Origin: CAVXHQ01 sp963761735
GTDB taxonomy: Bacteria; Pseudomonadota; Alphaproteobacteria; Rhodobacterales; Rhodobacteraceae
Assembly (NCBI GenBank): GCA_963761735.1
Contig: CAVXHQ010000005.1
Span: 496,001 to 560,000, forward strand
DNA length: 64,000 nt
Reading direction: 5' to 3'
A program made the position numbers and the translations under genes. Shown here piece after piece: positions 1-8,722 of this stretch. How positions within the stretch are numbered: the stretch's first letter is position 1; each line of letters begins with the position of its first letter. The notes under the pieces were generated by a model, which was not told the origin of the DNA, searched no databases, and worked only from the letters and a program-made list of their open reading frames with translations.

Positions 1-152
1 TGCAGCGCAACCCCGATTTCGGGAAACTGGCCGGGGCCTATGGCGCGCTGTCAGCCGCGCCGCAGACGCTGGCGGAAATGCAGGATGCTGTCCGCGCGGC
101 CTTCGATGCCCCGGTGCCGACGCTGATCCGGGTCACGCCGGAGATCCGCTGA
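1..152 (+). CDS. C-terminal fragment of a thiamine diphosphate-dependent enzyme
   Basis: This is the last 49 codons of a gene that begins before the window; the stop TGA is at 150-152. The fragment begins QRNPDFGKLAGAYG and ends with PTLIRVTPEIR. A 'NPDF-KLA-AYG' stretch followed by a short helix and a 'PTLI-V' strand is typical of the end of the ThDP-binding C-terminal domain in the acetolactate synthase / benzoylformate decarboxylase superfamily. The exact substrate cannot be told from this much. It ends about 75 bp before the convergent stop of the protease gene, with a palindromic repeat between them. Confidence 0.6.
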   Translation, partial: QRNPDFGKLAGAYGALSAAPQTLAEMQDAVRAAFDAPVPTLIRVTPEIR

Positions 153-172
153 GATCGAGCACCGCCGGGCAC

Positions 173-216
173 GGAAATTTTCAAAATTTCCGACGTCGAA
201 TTCTTTGAAAGAATTC
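173..216. repeat. Double-hairpin palindromic repeat, copy 1
   Basis: Two perfect 9-bp inverted repeats with 1-nt centres lie side by side: GGAAATTTT-C-AAAATTTCC at 173-191 and GAATTCTTT-G-AAAGAATTC at 198-216, joined by GACGTC and followed by G. The element sits between two convergent gene ends (stops at 152 and 228), so it could act as a bidirectional terminator. A second copy with the same architecture is at 31295-31338, which marks it as a dispersed REP/BIME-like family and not a one-off terminator. The AT-rich stems contrast sharply with the surrounding DNA. Confidence 0.75.
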
Positions 217-227
217 GTTTCCCGGCG

Positions 228-2005
228 TCATTCCCAGCAGCTGACCAGTACTGTCACGTCCGCTGCCCGGCGCGTCAGCAACGCGCGGCTGGCCTCTGCG
301 ACCGATACCGTCGTCTCGTATCCGATCCCGGCCCCGTCGAGCGAGGCCATGACCGCCGCCGCGTTCACCGAAAAGCTGACGTCGCCGGGCAGGATCTGCC
401 CGGCGTCGCCATTGCGCGGCAGCAACATCCCCAACACGGCCCCGGCAGCGTCGAACACCGGCCCGCCGGCATCGCCATCGCGCGCGGCGATGGCCAGACG
501 CCTGACCTCTGGCTCGCCATTCAGGCCACGCACATCGGCCAGCGTGCCGAAGGTCATTGACGGTGCCGAAAGCAGGCCGCCGTAGGGATATCCGGCGACG
601 GCGACCTGCGCCTGCAGACGCGGCACGCCGGATTGAAACGCGGCCACGCCGATCGGCGCGATGGCGGTATCGGGCCGTAGAACCGCGATGCCAAGAGCGT
701 CGTCCAAATGCACGATCTGCGCCGTGTGGGCGTTATCGAGGATGATTTCCCCGCAGCCCGTCACCGCCTCGGTCGAGGTCAGAACGGTCCCGCTGCCATC
801 GAGGTAAAACCCCGAGCGCGACCGGAGCGGCTGGCGGATCGCCAGACCCGACACCAGATCGACGGCCTGTTCTTCGCCCGCGCTGGTCAGACCCGCATCA
901 AGGACGCCGTCCGTCCGCGCGAAGCTCGCTTGCATCAGTTGCAGGATACGGGTTCGCCGCTCTTCGTCATTCGCGGGCCAGACCAGCATAAAGCCTTTGA
1001 TTTCGTCATTTTCGAGCGTGGTATAGGTGTGGGACACGATATTCCGGTCGGCGCCCTGAATGGTGAAGCGGGTGTCGGTGCGGCTGCGCTCGCCCTCGGG
1101 GGGCACCACTTCGAGGGTTTGCAGGATCTCGTACAGACCGGCCAGACGGCTGGCGTCGCCGGGCTGCGAGATCAGCAGGACCGTGGCGGACACATCGCCG
1201 GTGGCCTCGAACCGCGCAAAGGGCGGCGCATAGGCGGCAAAAGCGACGACACCGGTTGGGATCTGCATTTCGATGCCCGTCGCGTCGTCGCGCACAAGCG
1301 TCATGCCCATCCCGTCGAGGACCGCGTTATAGGCGCCCAGCAGCACGCCGCGCTGACGCGTGGTGAGCACGCCCGTCGCCTCGAACCCGTTCGCTCCCTG
1401 CCAGGCGGCCATGGCATTGCGGGTGCCACGGCCAAAGGCGCCGTCGATGGCGGAGGTATAAAAACCAGACCATTGCAGGGCGATCTGCAACAGCTCTTTT
1501 CGGGACGGCTGAGGGCCGCTTCGGAGGCTTGCGCCTCTCGGATCGTCTCTTCGGGCTCCGGTTCGGCTGCCACGGCAATCTCTCGCGGTGCGGCGGTCGG
1601 TTCCGCATGCGCGGGGGCCCGGTCCGCGACGTCAGGCTCTGGGGTTGCGGGCTCCGGTATCACGACCGCCGGCGGTGCCGCGGCACCGGCGACCGGAAAG
1701 TATCTTTCGCGAAACTGACTGCCATTGACGATGAAACTATCCAGCGGGATCGCGGCAGTCGAGCGCAGCTGCGACAGCACGCTTTGCGCATCACTGGCCG
1801 AATACGGACCAAGGGCGATGCCCCACCAGCCCGCGCCCAGAAAAAAGCCGTTCACATCCGGCAGACGGTCCGCATAAATACTGGCCCGCGCGAGGCCCTG
1901 TACCTCGGAGGGCAGCGCCTCGATCTGGACCCATGAGGTGCCTTGCGCCGTGGCCGCCGTGCCGAGAACCGCGGCAAAAACCACGCCGGTCACCGCGTTG
2001 CGCAT
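228..2005 (-). pseudogene. SPOR / peptidoglycan-binding trypsin-like serine protease, frameshifted
   Basis: Two overlapping reading frames together encode one secreted protein of about 592 aa. The N-terminal part has a signal peptide (MRNAVTGVVFAAVLGTAATA), a SPOR-like region (VQIEALPS... GAGWWGIALGPYS) and a Pro/Ala/Glu linker. The second frame continues with a peptidoglycan-binding-1-type segment (LQWSGFYTSAIDGAFGRGTR), a middle domain and a trypsin-like domain ending near residue 590 (AAVLGMLLPRNGDAG). The frames meet at the T-run 1497-1500: adding one base restores EKELLQIALQ. The catalytic GNSGG-type motif reads DGDAGGPVF, so the serine appears replaced and proteolytic activity is doubtful. 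The gene is divergent from glyQ. The start at 2005 is chosen for its signal peptide; an ATG a few codons upstream is possible. Confidence 0.7.
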
Positions 2006-2242
2006 CGCGCCGTGTACCCGATTGCCTGTCATCACCATGCCGACCCCGCCGTCCAGAACCCGAATCCTGACGCGTTGCGCGCCGTTTGCGCGCGTGCCTA
2101 GCACGGTGCCGTCGTTCAGACAGCCGCGAACGCACGGCCCGGTCCGCAAATTCGCGGGCCGTGGCGCAATTGACCCGCCTGTCCGCGCGGCCTATGCAAC
2201 GGCGAAACATACCGCTTCGGTCCCTGTCACGGAAACGCCCCC

Positions 2243-3163
2243 ATGACACAGCCTCCCCGCAGCTTTCAGGAGATTATTCTCGCGCTTCAGTCCTATTGGG
2301 CCGCGCGCGGCTGCGCGATCCTGCAACCCTATGACATGGAGGTCGGCGCAGGCACGTTTCATCCCGCCACGACGCTGCGGTCGCTGGGAACGAACGCCTG
2401 GGCCGCCGCCTACGTTCAGCCGTCGCGCCGGCCAACCGACGGAAGATACGGCGAAAATCCGAACCGGTTGCAGCATTACTATCAGTTTCAGGTGATCATC
2501 AAACCATCCCCACCCGATCTGCAGGATCTCTATCTCGGCTCACTCGCGGCCATCGGCATCGACGCGGCTGCACATGATATCCGCTTCGTCGAGGACGACT
2601 GGGAAAGTCCGACGCTGGGCGCTTCCGGCCTTGGCTGGGAGGTCTGGTGCGACGGCATGGAAGTGTCGCAGTTCACCTATTTCCAGCAGGTTGGCGGGCA
2701 TGACTGCCATCCTGTCTCGGGCGAGTTGACCTACGGCCTCGAGCGTCTGGCGATGTACGTCCTTGAGGCGAAACATGTCATGGACATGCCTTTCAACGCC
2801 CCGCAATCCCCCATCCCGTTGAAATACGGCGATATATTTCGCCAGACGGAAGAGGAATACTCGCGCCACAATTTCGACGTGGCGGATACCGACATGCTGT
2901 TCCGCCATTTTCAGGACGCCGAGGCCGAATGCGCCAGCATCCTTGACGCGCCCGCCATCGACCCGCGCACGGGCAAACGCATCGTCATGGCACATCCCGC
3001 CTATGACCAGTGCATCAAGGCGTCGCACCTGTTCAACCTGCTCGACGCGCGTGGCGTGATTTCGGTGACCGAACGTCAGGCCTATATCGGTCGGGTCCGG
3101 GCGCTGGCCAAGGCCTGCGCCGACGCCTTCGTGCAGACGCAGGCAGGCGGGTTTGCGGCATGA
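2243..3163 (+). CDS. glyQ: Glycine--tRNA ligase alpha subunit
   Basis: This is the alpha subunit of the bacterial (alphabeta)2 glycyl-tRNA synthetase, which activates glycine with ATP and charges tRNA-Gly in the cytoplasm. The 306 aa length is normal. Class II motifs are visible: FHPATTLRSLG near residue 40, YVQPSRRPTDGRYGENPNR around 65-83 (motif 2), and GLERLAMYVLE near 165 (motif 3). The beta subunit glyS follows after one small gene, the arrangement usual in Rhodobacteraceae. The stop overlaps the next start as ATGA. No frame problem is seen. Confidence 0.97.
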   Translation: MTQPPRSFQEIILALQSYWAARGCAILQPYDMEVGAGTFHPATTLRSLGTNAWAAAYVQPSRRPTDGRYGENPNRLQHYYQFQVIIKPSPPDLQDLYLGSLAAIGIDAAAHDIRFVEDDWESPTLGASGLGWEVWCDGMEVSQFTYFQQVGGHDCHPVSGELTYGLERLAMYVLEAKHVMDMPFNAPQSPIPLKYGDIFRQTEEEYSRHNFDVADTDMLFRHFQDAEAECASILDAPAIDPRTGKRIVMAHPAYDQCIKASHLFNLLDARGVISVTERQAYIGRVRALAKACADAFVQTQAGGFAA

Positions 3164-3687
3164 TGGGCCGGATCGTCATCCTCGCGATTCTGCTGTGCGG
3201 CCTGATTGCGGGCGCCGGCATATATTACCTGCAGATCTATGCCTATTACGACGAGATTGCGCCCGAGGTTGCAGAGGTGCAATTTACTGCCGCCCAAACG
3301 GGCGAGCCGACTCCCGTAATGTTCGAAAACTACAAGGGTATCAACAGCAACAGCTCTCCGATCCGGTATCGGGCCTGCTATGAGGTGGATGTTTCGTCCC
3401 TCGACGGCTTTGCCCTTTACGACAGTCCCAACGATGTCGCGGAACCGCTGGTCGCGCCCGGCTGGTTCGACTGTTTCGATGCCGAAACGATCGGTCTCGC
3501 CCTCGCCGCCGGCACCGCCACGGCCTACCTTGGCGAGGCGAATTTCCGCTATGGCTTCGACCGCGTGATCGCCGTGTTTCCCGACGGCCGCGCCTTTTCC
3601 TGGCAACAGCTCAACGCCTGCGGACGCGCGACATTTGCCGGAAATGTCGCTCCCGATGGCTGCCCCCCCGCCCCTGAAAGCTTCTGA
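3160..3687 (+). CDS. Small membrane-anchored protein between glyQ and glyS (DUF6446-like)
   Basis: A 175-aa protein of unknown function. It starts at the ATG overlapping the glyQ stop (ATGA) and stops 1 nt before the glyS start, so it is translationally coupled on both sides. One N-terminal membrane segment (residues about 4-22, IVILAILLCGLIAGAGIYYL) anchors a periplasmic domain with several Cys and aromatic residues. The same kind of gene between glyQ and glyS is common in Rhodobacteraceae and is usually named DUF6446; that assignment is from memory of the context, not a search. The co-location is probably conserved operon structure and need not mean a role in aminoacylation. Confidence 0.8.
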   Translation: MMGRIVILAILLCGLIAGAGIYYLQIYAYYDEIAPEVAEVQFTAAQTGEPTPVMFENYKGINSNSSPIRYRACYEVDVSSLDGFALYDSPNDVAEPLVAPGWFDCFDAETIGLALAAGTATAYLGEANFRYGFDRVIAVFPDGRAFSWQQLNACGRATFAGNVAPDGCPPAPESF

Positions 3688-3688
3688 T

Positions 3689-5911
3689 ATGCCCGATCTG
3701 CTGATCGAACTCCTTTCCGAGGAAATTCCCGCCCGGATGCAGGCCCGCGCGGCCGACGATCTGCGCCGTCTGATGACCGACGGTCTCGTCGAGGCGGGGC
3801 TGACCTATGCCGGCGCCGCAGGTTTCGCCACGCCGCGCCGCCTTGCGCTCTCGGTCGAGGGGCTCACGGGCGAGAGCAAACCGGTGCGCGAAGAGCGCAA
3901 GGGGCCCAGTGCCGACGCGCCGGACAAGGCCATCGAAGGTTTCCTGCGCGCGACGGGCCTGACCCGCGATCAACTCGAAAAGCGCGGCGACAAGAAGGGC
4001 ACGGTTCTGTTTGCCGTCATCGAGCGACCGGGCCGTTCGGCCGTGGATATCGTGGCCGAGGTTCTCGAAAACGCGATCCGCAATTTTCCCTGGCCGAAAT
4101 CCATGCGTTGGGGCTCCGGCTCCCTGCGCTGGGTCCGTCCGCTGCAATCGATCCTGTGCATCCTGAGCGACGAGGCTGGCGCGCAGATCGTGCCGCTGGA
4201 CGTCGATGGCATCGTGTCTGGTGCGACCACGCAGGGCCACCGCTTCATGGCGCCAAAGGCATTTTCCGTCACGAATTTCGACGATTACGAGGCAAAGCTC
4301 AAGCGGGCGAAGGTCATCCTGCGCGCCGACGAGCGGGCGGAAGCGATCTGGCACGACGCTACCACGCAGGCCTTTGCCAGCGGCCTCGAGGTCGTGGAGG
4401 ATGCCGGTCTGCTGGCCGAAGTCGCGGGCCTCGTCGAGTGGCCTGTCGTCCTCATGGGGCCGATCGGGGCGGATTTTCTGGACCTGCCGCCAGAGGTGTT
4501 GCAGACCAGCATGCGCGAGCACCAAAAGTTCTTTTCGGTCCGCAACGGCAAGACCGAGCGGATCGAGCGTTTCGTCACCGTTGCCAATATCGAAACCGCT
4601 GACGAGGGGGCCACGATCCTTGCGGGCAACGGCAAGGTTCTGACCGCGCGTCTGTCGGACGCGAAATTCTTTTATGAAAACGATCTGGAAGTCGCGCGGG
4701 CGGGCATGGACGCGTGGACAGACGGCCTCGCCTCGGTGACGTTCCACAACAAACTCGGCAGCCAGAAGGACCGGGTGGCGCGGATCGCCGCCCTCGCCCG
4801 TGAAATCGCCCCCAGCGTCGGCGCGGACCCCGATCTGGCCGAAGAGGCCGCGCGCATCTGCAAGGCGGATCTGCGCAGCGAAATGGTCGGGGAATTCCCG
4901 GAATTGCAGGGCCTCATGGGGCGGTATTACGCGCTGGCGGCGGGCAGGGCACCCGAGGTCGCCGAGGCCTGCGAGATGCACTGGAAGCCGATGGGGCCGT
5001 CCGACGCGGTGCCCACATCGCCGGTCTCGGTCGCCGTGGCGCTGGCCGACAAGATCGACACGCTGTGCGGGTTCTGGGTCATCGACGAAAAGCCGACGGG
5101 GTCGAAGGATCCGTTTGCTTTGCGGCGGGCGGCGTTGGGTGTGGTGCGGATTGTGATGGAGGATAAACTTCGTTTTTCATTTTTACACGATGTTATGTAT
5201 TCCGCTAGCATTCCATTCATTCGATTGGCGAAATTGCAAGTTGCAGAGGTCGCCGCTAATTATCTTGATAGACTTTATGATGCTGGCGTTGATTTCGAGA
5301 GCCTAAAGCAGATTTACCAAAAATCCATTGGCGACAAACTGGAAAACGTCACGGATGACGAAGTAGCGGCAGCTGTTTCGACGTCATTTGACCTCCTCGC
5401 CTTCCTCCACGACCGTCTGAAACAATACCTCCGCGACCAAAACGTCCCGCACGACGTTATCGACGCCTGCATCGCCATGCCCCAAAACGACGACCTCACC
5501 CTTCTCGTCAAACGCGCCACGGCGCTTGCCGCGACGCTGAAGACCGACGACGGCAAGAACCTCATTCAGGGCTTCAAGCGCGCCAACAACATCCTCACCC
5601 AGGCCGAGGCAAAGGACGGTGTGGAATACTCCTACGGGGCGAACCTCAAGTATGCGGATGCGCCCGAGGAGATCGCCCTTTTCGCCGCACTGGATGCGGC
5701 GCAGGAGGTGATAACCCCGGCGATGGCGGCCGAGGATTTCGGCACGGCGATGGCCGCGATGGCCGCCCTGCGCGGGCCGATCGACGCCTTCTTCGAGGCT
5801 GTGCAGATCAACGACGACCGGTCGGTGGTGCGCCGCAACCGCCTCAATCTGCTCAACCGTATTCGCACGCTGTGCCTGTCGGTGGCGGATCTGACGCGGA
5901 TCGACGGATAG
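3689..5911 (+). CDS. glyS: Glycine--tRNA ligase beta subunit
   Basis: The 740-aa beta subunit binds tRNA-Gly and completes the tetrameric synthetase with GlyQ. The start is the ATG of MPDLLIELLSEEIPARMQ, the standard N-terminus, 1 nt after the upstream stop; an earlier in-frame ATG would add 18 non-conserved residues. The body carries the expected MPKSMRWG-type segment (WPKSMRWGSGSLRWVRP), the HD-like region (ARICKADLRSEMVGEFPELQG) and the C-terminal anticodon-binding-like region (NRLNLLNRIRTLC). Codons about 490-568 (5160-5395) use AT-rich codons (AAA, TTA, ATT, TAT, AGA) unlike the rest of the gene and its neighbours; this part lies in a poorly conserved linker. Confidence 0.96.
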   Translation: MPDLLIELLSEEIPARMQARAADDLRRLMTDGLVEAGLTYAGAAGFATPRRLALSVEGLTGESKPVREERKGPSADAPDKAIEGFLRATGLTRDQLEKRGDKKGTVLFAVIERPGRSAVDIVAEVLENAIRNFPWPKSMRWGSGSLRWVRPLQSILCILSDEAGAQIVPLDVDGIVSGATTQGHRFMAPKAFSVTNFDDYEAKLKRAKVILRADERAEAIWHDATTQAFASGLEVVEDAGLLAEVAGLVEWPVVLMGPIGADFLDLPPEVLQTSMREHQKFFSVRNGKTERIERFVTVANIETADEGATILAGNGKVLTARLSDAKFFYENDLEVARAGMDAWTDGLASVTFHNKLGSQKDRVARIAALAREIAPSVGADPDLAEEAARICKADLRSEMVGEFPELQGLMGRYYALAAGRAPEVAEACEMHWKPMGPSDAVPTSPVSVAVALADKIDTLCGFWVIDEKPTGSKDPFALRRAALGVVRIVMEDKLRFSFLHDVMYSASIPFIRLAKLQVAEVAANYLDRLYDAGVDFESLKQIYQKSIGDKLENVTDDEVAAAVSTSFDLLAFLHDRLKQYLRDQNVPHDVIDACIAMPQNDDLTLLVKRATALAATLKTDDGKNLIQGFKRANNILTQAEAKDGVEYSYGANLKYADAPEEIALFAALDAAQEVITPAMAAEDFGTAMAAMAALRGPIDAFFEAVQINDDRSVVRRNRLNLLNRIRTLCLSVADLTRIDG

Positions 5912-5996
5912 TTCCGCGCCCGGATCCGGCCCTGTCACATTTTTCGGACAGCGCGACACAGCCTCGCTATGCTGCGCGCGAGAGGACAATGCCGCA

Positions 5997-8555
5997 ATGC
6001 AGCAATTTACAGATTTTCAACAGGTTACGCTGATTTCGCCCGATGCGGCCATCGCGGCGGACATCCACGGCGGACGCGCGAAATGCCTGCAACGGCTGAC
6101 CCGTCTCGACATGCCGGTGCCCGTGACGATGGCGCTGTCGTTCGACGCAGTGCAGGGGATTGCGGCGGGGCGCGGCCCCGATATGGCGGTGGTGATGGCC
6201 CCGTTCGAGGCGGCACCGTTGCTGTCCGTGCGTCCGTCCAGCCTCGATCCCGATTGGGGCGGGCCGGGCGCGATCCTGAACGTCGGCATGACCGACGCGA
6301 AACACGCTGAACTGAGTGAAACGCTGGGCGAGGAAATCGCCACGGCCCTGTACCTGCGGTTCGTGCAATCCTATGCGGTCGATGTCGCGCGCCTCGACCC
6401 GGACGTATTCGAAACCCCCGACGCGCCGACCCGCGCCACCCTGAACGCGGCCCTCGCCGCCTATGAGGACGAGACGGACGCGGCCTTTCCACAGGACATC
6501 GCCGTGCAGCTGGCCGAGGTGTTGCGCAGCCGGGCGCGCGCCTGGCAGGGCACGACGGCGCGGCTTCTGCGCCAGTCGCGCGGGGCACCGGCGGATGCGG
6601 GCCTCGGCCTTGTGGTGCAGGCGATGGCGCTGGGCGTGGGCGCCGGCCAGTGCGGGTCCGGTGTGATCCAGTTCATCGATGCCGCGACCGGCGACGCACA
6701 GGTGACGGGCCGGTGGCTTGGACAAAGTCAGGGGCGTGAGGCGCTGAACGAGGATGCGGCGCTGTATCTGACCCACGACCCGCGCGGGCCGTCGTTTCAG
6801 GATGCCTGCCCGGATGCCTTTGCCCTGCTGGTCGACTATGGCACCCGGATCAGGACCCGCCTGCGTGACGAAATGCAGATCGAATTCACGGTTCAGGACG
6901 GCGCGCTGCATATCCTCGACGCCGTGCGGGTGCCGCGGGCGCACCGTGCCGCCGTCGCCGTCGCCGTGGCCCTGGCCGAGGACGGCATCATCAGCCACGA
7001 CGCGGCGGTGATGCGCGTCAGCCCGACCGCGATGTCGGAGGTGCTGCACCCGCAGATCGCGCCTGGTGCGCTGCGCGACCGACTGGTGTCCGGAATCGCG
7101 GCCAGCCCCGGGGCGGCGTCGGGCCGGATCGTGCTCACGGCGCAGGACGCACAGGCGAGTGCCGCGCGCGGCGAGCCGTGCGTTTTGGTCCGTCGCGAAA
7201 CCTCGCCCGAGGATATCCGCGGCATGCACGTCAGCGAGGCCGTCGTCACCGTGCGCGGCGGCGTCACCAGCCACGCCGCCGTCATCGGGCGCGGCATCGG
7301 ATTGCCCTGCGTGGTGGGCGCATCGGGCCTGATCATCGACCGCAAGCGCGGGTTGATTTCCGGCATCGGCGGGCGGTCCCTGTCGGTGGGCGACATGATC
7401 ACCGTCGACGGAACCACCGGTGAGGTCCTCGTGGGGGCGGCGCAAACGGTGGCCGCGGCCATCGACGGGCCGATCACCACGTTGCTCGGCTGGGCGGATG
7501 CCGCCCGCGACATCGGCGTGCGCGCCAATGCCGACACGCCCGCCGACGCGCAGATGGCGCGGACGTTCGCGGCCGAGGGCATCGGGCTGTGCCGCACGGA
7601 GCACATGTTCTTCGACGGGGAACGCGTCGGTCTGATGCGCGAAATGATCTTTGCCGACACCGCCGAGGGGCGGCGCACGGTCCTTGACCGGTTGTTGCCG
7701 ATGCAGCGGGCGGATTTTGCCGCCCTGTTCGACATCATGATCGATCTGCCGGTCTGCATCCGTCTTTTCGATCCGCCGTTGCACGAGTTTCTGCCCTCGG
7801 ACAGGGCCGGGCTGCGCGAGGTCGCAGAGGCGCTGTCGCTGCCGATCGCCGCCGTGACGGCCCGGATCGAGGCCCTGACGGAATACAATCCGATGCTGGG
7901 TCTGCGCGGCGTGCGCCTTGGGATCACCGTGCCCGAAATCTATGAAATGCAGGCCCGCGCGATGTTCGAGGCCGCGGCACAGGTGACATCGCGTGGCAAG
8001 ACCGTGGTCCCCGAGATCATGATTCCGCTGGTCAGTGCGATGCGCGAAGTCGAGATCGTGAAGGCGCAGATCGACGGTGTCGCCGCCGCCGTCATGGCCG
8101 AAACCGGGACTGACCTGAGTTATCGCCTGGGCGTTATGGTAGAGACGCCGCGCGCTGCGCTGCGGGCGGGCGATATTGCCCAGCACGCGGCGTTTTTATC
8201 GTTCGGTACCAACGACCTTACCCAGATGACCTATGGGTTGTCGCGCGACGATGCGGGCCGATTCATGCAGGAATATGTCCGCCAGGGGGCCTTTGCCGAA
8301 GACCCGTTCCACATCATGGATATCGAAGGTGTGGGAGAGTTGGTGAAGATCGGCGCCGAGCGGGGCCGCGCGCAGCGCCCCGACGTCACCTTGTCGATCT
8401 GTGGCGAACATGGGGCCAGTCGCGCCGCGATCGCCTTTGCACGCGAACAGGGCTTCGATTACGTCTCGTGCTCGCCCTACCGGGTGCCGGTTGCGCGGCT
8501 TTCCGCCGCCCAGCTCGCCATCGCCGACCGGGTGGACGCCGTACGGATGGCATGA
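5997..8555 (+). CDS. ppdK: Pyruvate, phosphate dikinase-like PEP-utilizing enzyme with degenerate ATP-binding domain
   Basis: An 852-aa three-domain protein of the PPDK/PEP synthase/EI superfamily. The central phosphohistidine domain is intact (GGVTSHAAVIGRGIG near residue 420). The C-terminal PEP/pyruvate barrel keeps its motifs: GLCRTEHMFF, IRLFDPPLHEFLP, EYNPMLGLRGVRLG, SFGTNDLTQMTYGLSRDD and the catalytic Cys in SICGEHG. The N-terminal ATP-grasp half is weakly conserved: the GGKG loop is GGRAKC, and the QTR expected after the IEF motif reads DAV, so ATP use is doubtful. It follows glyS by 85 bp, a neighbourhood seen in other Rhodobacteraceae. A role in PEP/pyruvate interconversion is assumed from the family; a PEP-dependent phosphotransfer without ATP is the alternative. 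Confidence 0.85.
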   Translation: MQQFTDFQQVTLISPDAAIAADIHGGRAKCLQRLTRLDMPVPVTMALSFDAVQGIAAGRGPDMAVVMAPFEAAPLLSVRPSSLDPDWGGPGAILNVGMTDAKHAELSETLGEEIATALYLRFVQSYAVDVARLDPDVFETPDAPTRATLNAALAAYEDETDAAFPQDIAVQLAEVLRSRARAWQGTTARLLRQSRGAPADAGLGLVVQAMALGVGAGQCGSGVIQFIDAATGDAQVTGRWLGQSQGREALNEDAALYLTHDPRGPSFQDACPDAFALLVDYGTRIRTRLRDEMQIEFTVQDGALHILDAVRVPRAHRAAVAVAVALAEDGIISHDAAVMRVSPTAMSEVLHPQIAPGALRDRLVSGIAASPGAASGRIVLTAQDAQASAARGEPCVLVRRETSPEDIRGMHVSEAVVTVRGGVTSHAAVIGRGIGLPCVVGASGLIIDRKRGLISGIGGRSLSVGDMITVDGTTGEVLVGAAQTVAAAIDGPITTLLGWADAARDIGVRANADTPADAQMARTFAAEGIGLCRTEHMFFDGERVGLMREMIFADTAEGRRTVLDRLLPMQRADFAALFDIMIDLPVCIRLFDPPLHEFLPSDRAGLREVAEALSLPIAAVTARIEALTEYNPMLGLRGVRLGITVPEIYEMQARAMFEAAAQVTSRGKTVVPEIMIPLVSAMREVEIVKAQIDGVAAAVMAETGTDLSYRLGVMVETPRAALRAGDIAQHAAFLSFGTNDLTQMTYGLSRDDAGRFMQEYVRQGAFAEDPFHIMDIEGVGELVKIGAERGRAQRPDVTLSICGEHGASRAAIAFAREQGFDYVSCSPYRVPVARLSAAQLAIADRVDAVRMA

Positions 8556-8658
8556 ACACCCCCACTAAACACCATGTTTCGTTGGATTTATCGCGCGTCG
8601 CGGCGTCCGGGGCCGATCGGCAGGTTCCTGCCCATGGGGGGACTCGACTCGTGTGCTG

Positions 8659-8701
8659 TGGGTGACGTACCCACTGGACCGATGGGTGGTTAATTGACCC
8701 A
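8659..8701. promoter_or_regulatory. Alternating TGGGT/ACCCA half-site array upstream of the hydrolase gene
   Basis: Four 5-bp half-sites alternate in orientation in 43 bp: TGGGT 8659-8663, ACCCA 8669-8673, TGGGT 8683-8687 and ACCCA 8697-8701, giving three overlapping inverted repeats just upstream of the start at 8723. The arrangement looks like an operator for a dimeric regulator binding cooperatively. No clear sigma70 boxes can be assigned, and the regulator is unknown. Confidence 0.4.
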
Positions 8702-8722
8702 AGGGTAATGTGTGGAGGATCT

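Noticed and set aside
5967..8186. A 739-codon minus-strand frame opposite the PPDK-like gene
   Set aside because: Shadow of the conserved plus-strand gene; no domain or ribosome site.
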